Source: Flavobacterium plurextorum
GTDB lineage: Bacteria; Bacteroidota; Bacteroidia; Flavobacteriales; Flavobacteriaceae
Assembly (NCBI RefSeq): GCF_002217395.1
Contig: NZ_MUHD01000018.1
Location: forward strand, 469 to 62,287
Reading direction: 5' to 3'
Length of the DNA: 61,819 nucleotides
The notes under the pieces are model-generated. The model saw only the letters and a program-made list of their open reading frames with translations. It did not search any database and was not told where the DNA came from. Position 1 is the stretch's first letter. Each line of letters begins with the position of its first letter. Position numbers and translations under genes: made by a program. Below are positions 1 to 8,662 of the stretch, piece after piece.

Positions 1-625
1 AACTTGTCGTATATAAAAAATGCTCCGGAGGAGCAAAATATTTATAGAAATTTATACATAATCGATAAAAAGCTCCATCGGAGCGACATCTATTATAAAA
101 TAGAAATTCATCAAATTAAAACTAACTCCGCTCACGCGGATTTGCCAATACTTTTGTGGCAAAATAAATATGTCGCCCCTCTGGGGCTTTGTGTAGGATG
201 AATGTAAATTGGTCTATAAATATTTCGCTTCTCCGAAGCTTCTTTAGTAATAGTCTAAAATTTTATAGGAACTTGTCGTATATAAAAAATGCTCCAGAGG
301 AGTAAAATATTTATAGAAATTCATCCAATTAAAACTAAATCCGCTCACGCAGATTTGCCAATTCTTTTGTGGTAAAATAAATATGTAGCCCCTCTGGGGC
401 TTTGTGTAGGATGAATGTAAATTGTTCTATAAATATTTCGCTTCTCCGAAGCTTCTTTAGTAATAGTCTAAAATTTTATAGGAACTTGTCGTATATAAAA
501 AAATGCTCCAGAGGAGCATTATATTTATAGAAATTTATACATAATCGATAAAAAGCTCCATCGGAGCGACATCTATTATAAAATAGAAATTCATCAAATT
601 AAAACTAAATCCATTCACGCGGATT
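1..625. repeat. three copies of a palindrome-rich intergenic repeat
   Basis: Copies start at 1, 270 and 483 with the same opening (AACTTGTCGTATATAAAAAA). Copy 1 is 269 bp. Copy 2 is 213 bp and lacks an internal segment of about 56 bp. Copy 3 breaks off inside the 3' end of hemF. Each copy is built of short hairpins such as GCTCCGGAGGAGC, GCTCCATCGGAGC and GCCCCTCTGGGGC. No protein-coding signal is convincing here. I infer a REP/BIME-type element. Confidence 0.8.
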
Positions 626-1507
626 TTCTAACACATTTATTAGTTTTTCTTCATTACTTCCCACTTCTGGATGATGATCGTAAACCCATTGAACATGCGG
701 AGGTAAACTCATCAAAATACTCTCGATTCTTCCGTTTGTTTTTAAGCCGAATAAAGTTCCTTTGTCGTGAACGAGATTAAACTCAACATAGCGGCCGCGG
801 CGAATTTCCTGCCACGTTCTGTTTTCGGGAGTATATTCTAAGTTTTTTCTTCTTTCCACAATCGGAACATAAGCTTCAAGGAAACTATTGCCGACTTCGG
901 TTACAAAATTGTACCAGTTTTCCATCGACATTTGCTCATTTGCTTTGCAATAATCAAAGAATAAACCGCCAATTCCGCGGGCTTCATTTCTGTGCGCATT
1001 CCAAAAATACGAATCACATTGCTTTTTATACTTTGAATAAAACTCAGGATTGTGCTTATCACAAGCCGTTTTACAAGTTTGGTGAAAGTGTTTTGCATCT
1101 TCCTCAAACAAATAATAAGGCGTTAAATCCTGTCCGCCGCCAAACCATTGTTCGATCACTTTTCCAGATTCATCATACATTTCAAAATAGCGCCAATTCG
1201 CATGAACTGTAGGAACCATTGGGTTTTTTGGATGCAAAACCAAACTTAATCCGCAGGCAAAGAAATCAGCTTCGCCAACGCCAAACATTTTTTGCATCGT
1301 TTCAGGTAATTTTCCATGAACGGCTGAAATGTTGACACCGCCTTTTTCAAAAACATTTCCGTTTTCAATAACGCGTGTTCTTCCGCCGCCGCCTTCTGGA
1401 CGTTTCCAAAGATCTTCACGGAATTTCGTCGTTCCGTCAACAGCTTCTAATCCAGCACAGATTTGGTCTTGTAATTGTTGTATGTATGCGTAAAATTTAT
1501 CTTTCAT
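605..1507 (-). CDS. hemF: oxygen-dependent coproporphyrinogen III oxidase
   Basis: Aerobic coproporphyrinogen III oxidase converts coproporphyrinogen III to protoporphyrinogen IX by two oxidative decarboxylations, in the cytoplasm. The 300-residue length and the family segments RPEGGGGRTRVIENG, GGGQDLTPYY, EARGIGGLFFDY and RRGRYVEFNLVHDKGT are all present. I chose the ATG at 1507 (MKDKFYAY); the open frame extends 16 codons further but into the preceding acetyltransferase gene. Even so the start overlaps that gene by 11 bp, so the two are probably co-transcribed. The last seven codons and the TAG stop lie inside the third copy of the repeat that fills 1-604, which is unusual. It is the distal gene of a leftward heme cluster. 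The identification is secure. Confidence 0.96.
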   Translation of the reverse strand: MKDKFYAYIQQLQDQICAGLEAVDGTTKFREDLWKRPEGGGGRTRVIENGNVFEKGGVNISAVHGKLPETMQKMFGVGEADFFACGLSLVLHPKNPMVPTVHANWRYFEMYDESGKVIEQWFGGGQDLTPYYLFEEDAKHFHQTCKTACDKHNPEFYSKYKKQCDSYFWNAHRNEARGIGGLFFDYCKANEQMSMENWYNFVTEVGNSFLEAYVPIVERRKNLEYTPENRTWQEIRRGRYVEFNLVHDKGTLFGLKTNGRIESILMSLPPHVQWVYDHHPEVGSNEEKLINVLENPREWI

Positions 1508-2048
1508 GTGTATTATATTCTGATTTAAGTAATCCAAAATAAACGACATCTTCAAGTGTGCCGTCGCCGCCTTTAAATTCGTCTCTTAATATTCCTTCTT
1601 GCTTAAAATGATGTTTTAATGCAATTTGCTGACTTGCTTTATTGATTTTTGAAGTACAGATAAAAACCTTGTTCATTTTTAAAGTATTGAAACAAAAATC
1701 TAATGTTTCTGAAACCAGTTTTGAGGTAATTCCTTTTCCTTGATAATCTTCATCAATAAAGTAACCCAATTCACATTTTGAAATGCGATAATCAATGCTT
1801 TTTACACATAAGTAGCCTATCAAATGATTGGTTTTTATATCTCTTGCAAAAAAATAGAACCATTCTTTATTCTTTTCTTTCTCTTGATTTACAGCAATAA
1901 ACTGTTTCGTTTTTTCTAAATCTAAACAATTTTCAAGTGTAACAGGAAAAGTTTTTTCGATGTGTTTTACATTCTTTTCAATAAGGGCATAAAAATCTTC
2001 AGGAAGAATATTTTCTATTCGATCTATTTTCCAATCTATAAAACTCAT
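1497..2048 (-). CDS. GNAT family N-acetyltransferase (RimJ/RimL-like)
   Basis: This 183-residue protein looks like a RimJ/RimL-type acetyl-CoA-dependent acetyltransferase. The core pattern is present: a strand ending LIGYLCVKSID, then CELGYFIDEDYQGKGITSKL, which holds the acetyl-CoA pyrophosphate loop (Q-G-K-G), followed by NKVFICTSKINKASQQIALK and the typical C-terminal FKQEGILRDEF. The substrate cannot be told from sequence; relatives acetylate ribosomal proteins, other proteins or small amines. It overlaps hemF by 11 bp and starts 2 bp from the preceding gene's stop, so it sits in the heme operon without an obvious role in it. Confidence 0.85.
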   Translation of the reverse strand: MSFIDWKIDRIENILPEDFYALIEKNVKHIEKTFPVTLENCLDLEKTKQFIAVNQEKEKNKEWFYFFARDIKTNHLIGYLCVKSIDYRISKCELGYFIDEDYQGKGITSKLVSETLDFCFNTLKMNKVFICTSKINKASQQIALKHHFKQEGILRDEFKGGDGTLEDVVYFGLLKSEYNTHER

Positions 2049-2050
2049 CT

Positions 2051-2428
2051 CTATTTGTTTTTAGCCGAAGCAATTTTAGTGTTAATTCCAAAAGAAAAAA
2101 CCTTGCTTTCTTGTTGGATATATTGATAAATGGCAAGCGCCTTTCCTAGAAAATCAAATTGTTTTTCTACGGAAAGTCCCATTAAAATATCTGCAAACTG
2201 CTCTTGTTGATTCCAGTCTAAATGGCATTGTTGTAAAAGAAGAATTAATTCCTCTTCTGGAATTTCGACTGTTTTTTGCAGACTTAATCCAAAACTTTTC
2301 AGCTGCTCATCGATAAGACTAGTGTCTTCAGCATTCCAAAATTTTGGAACAAAAATTAAGGCATGCAAAGTTCTTAGAGTATTCTCTATTCTGATAGATT
2401 CTTCATCTCTAAGGCCTTTGTTTAGCAT
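2051..2428 (-). CDS. conserved-looking hypothetical protein, 125 aa
   Basis: I do not recognise this family. The 125-residue product is soluble, without signal peptide or membrane segment, and appears mostly helical, with a run of Glu and Leu in the middle (PEEELILLLQQC). It is tightly packed: its stop is 2 bp before the next start and its own start is 11 bp after the UDG-like gene. Spacing and matching codon use support a real gene in the operon. Function is unknown; no metal or nucleotide motif is evident. Confidence 0.65.
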   Translation of the reverse strand: MLNKGLRDEESIRIENTLRTLHALIFVPKFWNAEDTSLIDEQLKSFGLSLQKTVEIPEEELILLLQQCHLDWNQQEQFADILMGLSVEKQFDFLGKALAIYQYIQQESKVFSFGINTKIASAKNK

Positions 2429-2439
2429 GATTTTTAAGG

Positions 2440-3258
2440 TTACGGATTAAGTATCAATTCTGATATTCTTTTCGTGTCCCAAGTTCCTTTTCTTGAAAAA
2501 ACAACCGTTTTAAAAGAGTGCTCTTGTCCTGCTCTTTTTAGAATGCCAGTTGTAGAAAAAACTTTGTCTTTTTTTGCTGTATCTTTTAGAAACAAATCTT
2601 TATAAACAGAATTTCCAACACAAACAATTAATTTTGGCTGAAGAGCTAAAATTAAGTCAATTGTTCTTTGACGAAAAAAATTCTGAACCGTTCCATTCCA
2701 GTGATCTTTTAATGAATCTTCTTTTGACAGTTTATTGTAAATTATTTTTAATTCTTTAGCAGATTTTGTCGCTATTGGAGAAAGATTGGTATAAACAATT
2801 TTATCTGCAATTTCACGAATAAATAATTTGCGATCCTCTTCATCTGAAAGATTTATTTCTTTTTTACATTTAACTTTTGAGGTATAATGAAGAATATCAA
2901 TCATTTGTTTTGGAAAAGTATTTTTTACTTTTCCATGATACCATTTTCCTTGACGTGCATTGTTATCTTGAAGCCAGTTTAGTTCTAATTTTTTATCAGA
3001 ATCAACTAATTCTTTAGGATAATAAAACGTATTTCCTTCTTTATAGTTCTTTTGAATGAAAGCGCCTTCTCCAGGATTTATTCCTAAAAACAATATTTCT
3101 GGTTGAAAAGAAATCTTACTTTGAATAGAAATAATTCCCTTATATAAATGTCTGTACTTAAAGCCTTCTTTGTTGTTTTTTTCTTCTAAAACAGGAATAA
3201 TTGAATTGAATTTTTCTTCAATTTCTATAATTCTATCAGTAAGGTCTTTAATTTCCAT
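2440..3258 (-). CDS. uracil-DNA glycosylase-superfamily-like protein
   Basis: The 272-residue protein has features of the uracil/thymine-DNA glycosylase fold. Near residue 60 is EILFLGINPGEGAF, resembling the GINPG motif 1 of the Mug/TDG branch. Near residue 212 is KLIVCVGNSVYKDLF, like the strand before the DNA-intercalating motif. I do not see the NPSG-type motif 2 of Mug; its place is taken by VVFSRKGTWDTKRI. It could therefore be a divergent DNA glycosylase or a non-repair member of the superfamily. It lies between hemE and hemF on the same strand, with no known link to heme synthesis. Confidence 0.5.
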   Translation of the reverse strand: MEIKDLTDRIIEIEEKFNSIIPVLEEKNNKEGFKYRHLYKGIISIQSKISFQPEILFLGINPGEGAFIQKNYKEGNTFYYPKELVDSDKKLELNWLQDNNARQGKWYHGKVKNTFPKQMIDILHYTSKVKCKKEINLSDEEDRKLFIREIADKIVYTNLSPIATKSAKELKIIYNKLSKEDSLKDHWNGTVQNFFRQRTIDLILALQPKLIVCVGNSVYKDLFLKDTAKKDKVFSTTGILKRAGQEHSFKTVVFSRKGTWDTKRISELILNP

Positions 3259-3326
3259 AATTTATTTTATAGCAGGAATTTTTTATAAAACTAAAAAGAA
3301 ATTACGATTTCTAAAAGAGTAATGAT

Positions 3327-4352
3327 CTATTGTCCGTATTCCTTCACTGCATCAATAAACGCTTTTGCGTGATCTACTGGGATGTGAGGTAAAATTCCGT
3401 GACCTAAATTTACAATATATTTGTCTTTTCCAAACTCGTCGATCATTTCGTGAACCATCTTCTTGATAGTCGGAATTGGAGAAAGTAATCTTGACGGATC
3501 AAAATTTCCTTGTAAAGTAATGTTTCCACCTGACAAATAACGAGCATTTCTAGCCGAACAAGTCCAGTCAACTCCTAATGCAGAAGCTTTACTTTTTCCC
3601 ATTTCGCCAAGAGCAAACCAACATCCTTTTCCAAAAACAATAACTGGTGTAATATCAGCTAAAGCATCAACAATCTGGTTGATGTATTTCCATGAAAACT
3701 CTTGATAATCAACAGGAGAAAGCATTCCTCCCCAAGAATCAAAAATCTGAACCGCATTTACGCCCGATTTTACTTTTTCTTTTAAGTATAAAATTGTCGT
3801 ATCTGTGATTTTTTGTAATAAAGTATGTGCTGCAGCTGGATTTGAAAAGCAGAATCCTTTTGCAATATCAAAACTTTTAGAACCTTTTCCTTCAACCGCA
3901 TAGCAGAAAATTGTCCAAGGTGAACCTGCGAAACCAATTAAAGGCACTTCGTCGTTCAACATTTCTTTAGTCAATTTTACAGCATCAAAAACGTAACCTA
4001 AAGTTTCATTTACATCTGGAACAAAAACTTTGTGAACATCGGCTAAAGAACGAATCGGATTTGGAATTATTGGTCCCAAATTGTCTTTCAGTTCTACATG
4101 AATTCCCATTGCGCGAGGTACCACTAAAATATCCGAGAATAAAATTGCAGCATCTGGAGCAATTCTGCGAATTGGCTGTACAGTAATTTCAGCAGCTAAT
4201 TCTGGAGTTTCACAACGTGTAAAAAAATCATATTTATCACGCAGTTCTCTAAATTCAGGTAAATATCTTCCTGCCTGACGCATCATCCATACTGGCGGAC
4301 GTTGAACTGTTTCTCCTTTTAATGCTCTTAAAAATAGGTCGTTTTTTAACAT
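3327..4352 (-). CDS. hemE: uroporphyrinogen decarboxylase
   Basis: HemE removes the four acetate carboxyl groups of uroporphyrinogen III to give coproporphyrinogen III. At 341 residues it has the usual length. The N-terminal signature [19 protein letters not shown] contains the conserved Arg residues that bind substrate, and [14 protein letters not shown] carries the family Asp. The C-terminal [19 protein letters not shown] is also typical. It lies between hemD (52 bp upstream) and accessory genes leading to hemF, in pathway order. The spacer from hemD contains short GCAAAG words and no clear promoter. Confidence 0.97.
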   Translation of the reverse strand: MLKNDLFLRALKGETVQRPPVWMMRQAGRYLPEFRELRDKYDFFTRCETPELAAEITVQPIRRIAPDAAILFSDILVVPRAMGIHVELKDNLGPIIPNPIRSLADVHKVFVPDVNETLGYVFDAVKLTKEMLNDEVPLIGFAGSPWTIFCYAVEGKGSKSFDIAKGFCFSNPAAAHTLLQKITDTTILYLKEKVKSGVNAVQIFDSWGGMLSPVDYQEFSWKYINQIVDALADITPVIVFGKGCWFALGEMGKSKASALGVDWTCSARNARYLSGGNITLQGNFDPSRLLSPIPTIKKMVHEMIDEFGKDKYIVNLGHGILPHIPVDHAKAFIDAVKEYGQ

Positions 4353-4404
4353 TGTTTTTTTATTTTAATTGCAAAGCCGCAAAGGGACAAAGTTGCAAAG
4401 GTTT

Positions 4405-5070
4405 TTATTTGTATTCGTTAATTACATCTTCAATTACGTCTTCAACTGTGGGCTGATCTGCAATAATGATGTTTTTGGTGATTTTATGTAAAGCTTCTGC
4501 AGTGGTTTCTCCAATGCAAAAACAGATTTCTTTCTTGATTGTATTCTCTTTTAAATAACTTTCAACGCCAGACGGACTATAAAATAAAATGGCATCAATT
4601 GCCGACTTTATTTTTTGAGGCTGTAATGAGGTTTCGTAAACCTGAATTTCGTTCAGTTTTATTTCAGCTTCTTTTAAAGCCGTTGGTAAAGTATCGCGTC
4701 TTAAATTTCCACTGAAAAAAGTATAACTTTCATTGCGGTAAATTAAAGTGATAATTTCTGCTAAATCAGCGGCATAACCTGTATAAGCTACAACGTTGAA
4801 TCCGTTTTCAGACAAAAGAATTTTTGTTTTTAAACCAACGCAATAAACGTTTTTGTTTTTTAATTCTTCCGATTTTGGATCGGATAAAACACTTCGAACG
4901 GCATTTTGACTGGTGAAAATCAAACTTTCGTTGAGGTTTTTAAGTTCAAAAGGTTTATTTTCGGTTTTGATAAAGTCAGCTTCGATTACTTCTATGCCGG
5001 CTTTTGTCAACTCTTGTTTTTGAACAGGAGATAATATTTTTGTAGATAATATCTGAATTGATTTTGCCAT
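4405..5070 (-). CDS. hemD: uroporphyrinogen-III synthase
   Basis: HemD closes hydroxymethylbilane to uroporphyrinogen III with inversion of ring D. The family is poorly conserved, but this 221-residue protein has the usual two-domain features: N-terminal IQILSTKILSPVQKQEL, then IFTSQNAVRSVL in the first domain, VYCVGLKTKILL, and IDAILFYSPSGVESYL and CFCIGETTAEAL in the second. Its ATG shares one base with the hemC stop (TAATG), which implies translational coupling and supports the call. Confidence 0.93.
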   Translation of the reverse strand: MAKSIQILSTKILSPVQKQELTKAGIEVIEADFIKTENKPFELKNLNESLIFTSQNAVRSVLSDPKSEELKNKNVYCVGLKTKILLSENGFNVVAYTGYAADLAEIITLIYRNESYTFFSGNLRRDTLPTALKEAEIKLNEIQVYETSLQPQKIKSAIDAILFYSPSGVESYLKENTIKKEICFCIGETTAEALHKITKNIIIADQPTVEDVIEDVINEYK

Positions 5071-5993
5071 TATTTTTTTAGGGATTCTTTAATCTTCTGC
5101 ATTAATTCTGCTCCGCCATTATTTAAGATTTCCTGAGCCGAATGAAAACCTAATTTTTTCCATTCTGAAATATCAACTGTTTTATTGATTTCTAATTTTT
5201 GTTTTCCGTCAATAGAAAGTAAAACACCTTGAAAATGGAGTGTGTCTTCATCCTCATTATAAGTAACCAAAGCTCCGATTGGTGCAGTACATCCGCCTTC
5301 AAGCGTTCTCAAAAACTGACGTTCTATATATGTGCAAATTTCAGTCTCAATGTGATTTAGCTGCGAAAGTGCATCTAAAGTATAATTGTCATTTTCCATT
5401 GCTACAACAAGCATTGCTCCTTGTGCCGGCGCGGGAATCATCCAGTCTAAATTGATGAAATTTTCAGGTTTCAGGTTAATTCGTTCCAAACCTGCAGCAG
5501 CAAAAACAGCTCCGTCCCAATCGTTGTCTTTTAGTTTTTGCATACGCGTATTTACATTTCCGCGTAAATCAACTACAGTATGATTTGGGTATTTGTTGAA
5601 CCATTGTGCCTGACGACGTAAACTGCCGGTTGCAATTGTACTTGGATTTGCAAAATCAGGATTTCCTTTATGAACTAAAATGTCAAGAACATTTGCTCTT
5701 TCTAGAACAGCCGCCTGAACAATTCCTTTTGGTAAAGCAGTTGGAACATCTTTCATAGAATGAACCGCAATATCAATATCGCTATTAATCATGGCAATAT
5801 CCAGCGTTTTTGTAAAAATTCCTGTAATCCCTAATTCGTAAAGAGGTTTGTCCAGAATAATATCGCCTTGAGATTTTACAGCAACAATTGAGGTTTTGTA
5901 ACCTAAGTCGTTTAATTTCTTTTCGACAGTATGTGCCTGCCAAAGTGCTAATTCGCTGTCACGAGTTCCAATTCTGATTGTTTTTTCTGCCAT
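5070..5993 (-). CDS. hemC: hydroxymethylbilane synthase (porphobilinogen deaminase)
   Basis: HemC condenses four porphobilinogen molecules into hydroxymethylbilane on a covalently bound dipyrromethane cofactor. The 307-residue sequence begins with the classic IRIGTRDSELALWQA, followed by DIAVHSMKDVPTALP, TGSLRRQAQ and VVDLRGNVNTRM. The cofactor-binding cysteine is in RTLEGGCTAPIGA near residue 242. It is separated from hemA by 97 bp, a spacer that contains a 13-bp inverted repeat, and is coupled to hemD by TAATG. Confidence 0.98.
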   Translation of the reverse strand: MAEKTIRIGTRDSELALWQAHTVEKKLNDLGYKTSIVAVKSQGDIILDKPLYELGITGIFTKTLDIAMINSDIDIAVHSMKDVPTALPKGIVQAAVLERANVLDILVHKGNPDFANPSTIATGSLRRQAQWFNKYPNHTVVDLRGNVNTRMQKLKDNDWDGAVFAAAGLERINLKPENFINLDWMIPAPAQGAMLVVAMENDNYTLDALSQLNHIETEICTYIERQFLRTLEGGCTAPIGALVTYNEDEDTLHFQGVLLSIDGKQKLEINKTVDISEWKKLGFHSAQEILNNGGAELMQKIKESLKK

Positions 5994-6006
5994 GTTTTGT
6001 TCTTTG

Positions 6007-6081
6007 AACCATATAAGTTATATAAGTAAATTTAAGCAGTTTGGGTAAAACAACAGTTTTGTTAAATGAACTTATATGGTT
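6007..6081. repeat. long inverted repeat between hemA and hemC
   Basis: Perfect 13-bp arms AACCATATAAGTT (6007-6019) and AACTTATATGGTT (6069-6081) enclose about 49 bp. A related single arm with the same continuation occurs at 50941 (AACCATATAAGATTTTATGT). It may be a mobile intergenic hairpin, or it may modulate expression between hemA and hemC. Confidence 0.75.
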
Positions 6082-6090
6082 TAAATTTAT

Positions 6091-7341
6091 TTAAGATGCT
6101 TTTATTTTGAAGACTTTTTCGATCCATTCGATGCTTTCATCCACCATGGTATCGTCGTCTTTTAAATGATTCGCAAAATGAGTAGTGATTTTCTGAATGA
6201 TTCTATTGCTGATGATTTCAGCTTGTTCTTCATTAAAATCAGCAATTTTTCTGCTTTGAAAATCTAATTCCGAAGCTTTTATTGCATTTAGTTTCTCTTT
6301 TAAGGCATTAATTGTCGGAGCAAATTTGCGGCCTTTCATCCAGATTACAAATTCTTCTTTGATTTCTTCGATGATCGCTTCCGCAGGCGGAATGTGTAAT
6401 TTTCTGTTTTCCAAAGTTTCATCTGTCAATTGCGACAAATAATCCATGTGAATCAAAGTTACACCATCTAATTCCTCTACGTTTTCATTTACGTTTTTCG
6501 GAATAGATAAATCCAGAATCAACAAAGGTTTTTTTAGATTTAGAATCGCTTTGTCAACCGTTGGGTTTTGCGCGCCTGTTGCAACAACCACAACATCGGC
6601 TTTTTGAAGTTCTAAATGTAATTCAGAATAATCTTTAACAATCAAATTAAGTTTTCCAGCTAATTTTTCAGCTTTGTCTTTAGTTCGATTGATTAAAGTA
6701 ATATGTTCGTTTTTAGTATGTTTTACTAAATTCTCACAAGTGTTTCTACCAATTTTTCCAGTTCCAAAAAGCAAAATGTTTTTATTGCTGATATCTTCTA
6801 CATTTTTTAGAATGTATTGTACCGAAGCGAAAGAAACCGAAGTTGCACCTGAACTGATTTCTGTTTCGTTTTTGATTCTTTTACTGGCCTGAATAACTGC
6901 ATTAACCAATCTTTCTAAAAAAGCATTGGCTAATCCCATTGATTTTGAATGGGCAAAACTGGTTTTAATTTGAGATATAATTTCAAAATCGCCTAGAATC
7001 TGACTATCTAAACCAGTTCCTACGCGAAACATATGATTAATTGCTTCTTGGTTTTTGTAAACAAAACCAACTTTTTGAAAAGCATCAACAGAACCGTTGC
7101 TGTTGTCGCAAATAAGTTTGATTAATTGAAAAGGATGTTCTGCAAAACCATAAATTTCGGTTCTGTTGCAGGTTGAAGTAACAATTAAACTTTCTATTCC
7201 ATCATTTTTAGCTTGTTCCAGCAAACGAGTTTTTGCAACAGCATCCAAACTAAATTGACCTCTGACCTCAGCATCAGCTTTTTTATAACTCAGACCAACT
7301 GAATAAAAATAAAGGTGTTTCGGTACGTTATTGTTTTCCAT
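6091..7341 (-). CDS. hemA: glutamyl-tRNA reductase
   Basis: HemA reduces glutamyl-tRNA with NADPH to glutamate-1-semialdehyde, the first step of the C5 pathway to 5-aminolevulinate. TSTCNRTEIYG carries the nucleophilic Cys, GLDSQILGDFEIISQIK is the tRNA-binding region, and NILLFGTGKIGRNTCENL is the NADPH-binding Rossmann loop. I use the ATG at 7341 (MENNNVPKH), giving 416 residues; nine codons further upstream is only a TTG. It heads the leftward cluster hemA-hemC-hemD-hemE-...-hemF. A possible -7 element, TAATTTTG on the minus strand (7366-7373), lies about 25 bp before the start. The partner hemL and hemB are not in this window. Confidence 0.97.
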   Translation of the reverse strand: MENNNVPKHLYFYSVGLSYKKADAEVRGQFSLDAVAKTRLLEQAKNDGIESLIVTSTCNRTEIYGFAEHPFQLIKLICDNSNGSVDAFQKVGFVYKNQEAINHMFRVGTGLDSQILGDFEIISQIKTSFAHSKSMGLANAFLERLVNAVIQASKRIKNETEISSGATSVSFASVQYILKNVEDISNKNILLFGTGKIGRNTCENLVKHTKNEHITLINRTKDKAEKLAGKLNLIVKDYSELHLELQKADVVVVATGAQNPTVDKAILNLKKPLLILDLSIPKNVNENVEELDGVTLIHMDYLSQLTDETLENRKLHIPPAEAIIEEIKEEFVIWMKGRKFAPTINALKEKLNAIKASELDFQSRKIADFNEEQAEIISNRIIQKITTHFANHLKDDDTMVDESIEWIEKVFKIKAS

Positions 7342-7568
7342 AAATTCACTTTCATAAAAGTGCAACAAAATTATTACTATAGTGTTTATAAAAGTAACGC
7401 TTAAAGTACTTTTTGTATCGCTATGTGTTTTTTTGATTGTAAACGACTGTTTTTATGCAAAAAGAAGTACTTTTGTAGCAAAATCAAGTCGTTTGAAATG
7501 ATTTGTTTAGAGTCGTTCTAAATAACATTTTAGATTTGCTTTGATTTTCTTTTCTAAAAAACATCGCT

Positions 7569-8441
7569 ATGAGTTCTCAAGAAATTATAAAAATTGAAGA
7601 CGACTTTACGCTAATCCGTTTTCAAAACGACAGTCCAAAACCTTTTTTTGCGCAGCATGAAGTAGGTAGTGGGCTGATACAGTTTCACTTCGGGATAAAA
7701 GGCAACGCTAAATTTTTGTTCAATCAAGGTAATTATGCTTTAGAATTGAAAGAAGAAAAATCGCTGCTTTTGTATAATCCGCAAAAAGAATTGCCGCTGA
7801 ATTTAGAATTAGCTCCAAACTCTTGGGTGATTTCTGTAATTGTTTCAATTAAAAAATTTCATGCGTTATTTTCTGCAGAAGCTGATTATATTACTTTTTT
7901 AAGTCCTGATAATAAGGATAAAAAGTATTATAACGAAGGAAATATTAGTCCGTCAATGGCAATTGTTCTTAGTCAGTTGTTTCATTATAACCTTCATCCT
8001 TCTATAAAAAATCTTTATTATAAAGGAAAAGGATACGAATTATTGAGTTTGTATTTTAATAGAACCGAAGATCCAAATGCAGAACAATGTCCGTTTTTGA
8101 TAGATGAAGATAACGTCTTGAAAATTCGCAGAGCCAAAGAAATTATCATCGCCAATATGGCTGAACCGCCTGGATTACAAGAATTGGCAGATGAAATTGG
8201 TTTGAACTTGAAGAAACTGAAAATGGGTTTCAAACAAATTTACGGCGATACAGTTTATGGCTTTCTATTTGATTATAAAATGGATTTTGCGAGAAAGCTT
8301 TTAGACAGTGGATCTTATAATGTAAATGAAGTTGGACTTAAAATTGGCTACAGTACGGGGAGTCACTTTATAGCGGCATTCAAGAAAAAGTTTGCAACAA
8401 CTCCAAAAAAATATTTGATGTCGATTAATGCGAATGTTTAG
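7569..8441 (+). CDS. AraC-family transcriptional regulator
   Basis: A 290-residue protein with a C-terminal AraC/XylS DNA-binding domain. Two helix-turn-helix motifs can be read: LQELADEIGLNLKKLKMGFK and VNEVGLKIGYSTGSHFIAAF, the second followed by the typical KKKFATTPKKYLM. The N-terminal 180 residues form a cupin-like sensing region without a clear ligand motif. It is transcribed divergently from hemA and stands just upstream of hemH, so control of tetrapyrrole genes is a reasonable inference. A flavobacterial -7 box (TACTTTTG, 7468-7475) lies upstream but has no TTG at correct spacing. Confidence 0.92.
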   Translation: MSSQEIIKIEDDFTLIRFQNDSPKPFFAQHEVGSGLIQFHFGIKGNAKFLFNQGNYALELKEEKSLLLYNPQKELPLNLELAPNSWVISVIVSIKKFHALFSAEADYITFLSPDNKDKKYYNEGNISPSMAIVLSQLFHYNLHPSIKNLYYKGKGYELLSLYFNRTEDPNAEQCPFLIDEDNVLKIRRAKEIIIANMAEPPGLQELADEIGLNLKKLKMGFKQIYGDTVYGFLFDYKMDFARKLLDSGSYNVNEVGLKIGYSTGSHFIAAFKKKFATTPKKYLMSINANV

Positions 8442-8624
8442 ATTTTTTTGCCGCTAATTTCACAAATTAGCACGAATTAAAAATCTGCAAGATCTGCGAA
8501 ATCTGCGTGAAAAATTGCAGTAATATTGATTTTAAATATTCCACAATAATTAAAAAGTAATAAATATCATATTTCTAAAAAGCAGCAAGTTCTACTTTTG
8601 ACGAAATTTTAAAAACAAATAAAA

Positions 8625-8652
8625 AGCTTAAAGCCTAGAGCTTAAAGCCTAA
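8625..8652 (+). repeat. 14-bp tandem direct repeat before hemH
   Basis: AGCTTAAAGCCTAG (8625-8638) is followed immediately by AGCTTAAAGCCTAA (8639-8652), ending 10 bp before the hemH ATG, downstream of a candidate -7 box TACTTTTG (8593-8600). The repeat would lie in the mRNA leader. Confidence 0.7.
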
Positions 8653-8662
8653 AGGAAAAAAC

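Noticed and set aside
4..201. 65-residue open frame inside the first repeat copy
   Set aside because: It lies wholly in the palindromic repeat, has no recognisable domain, and is broken in the other copies, so I treat it as chance.
1..604. CRISPR array
   Set aside because: Only three large, diverged copies with unequal lengths; there are no short regular direct repeats with unique spacers and no cas genes.
605..1555. Longer hemF start at 1555
   Set aside because: It would push the gene deeper into the acetyltransferase gene and add 16 residues not typical for HemF; the ATG at 1507 gives the usual 300 residues.
2440..3258. Firm call as Mug/TDG glycosylase
   Set aside because: Motif 1 (GINPG) fits, but the second catalytic motif is absent, so only superfamily-level assignment is supported.
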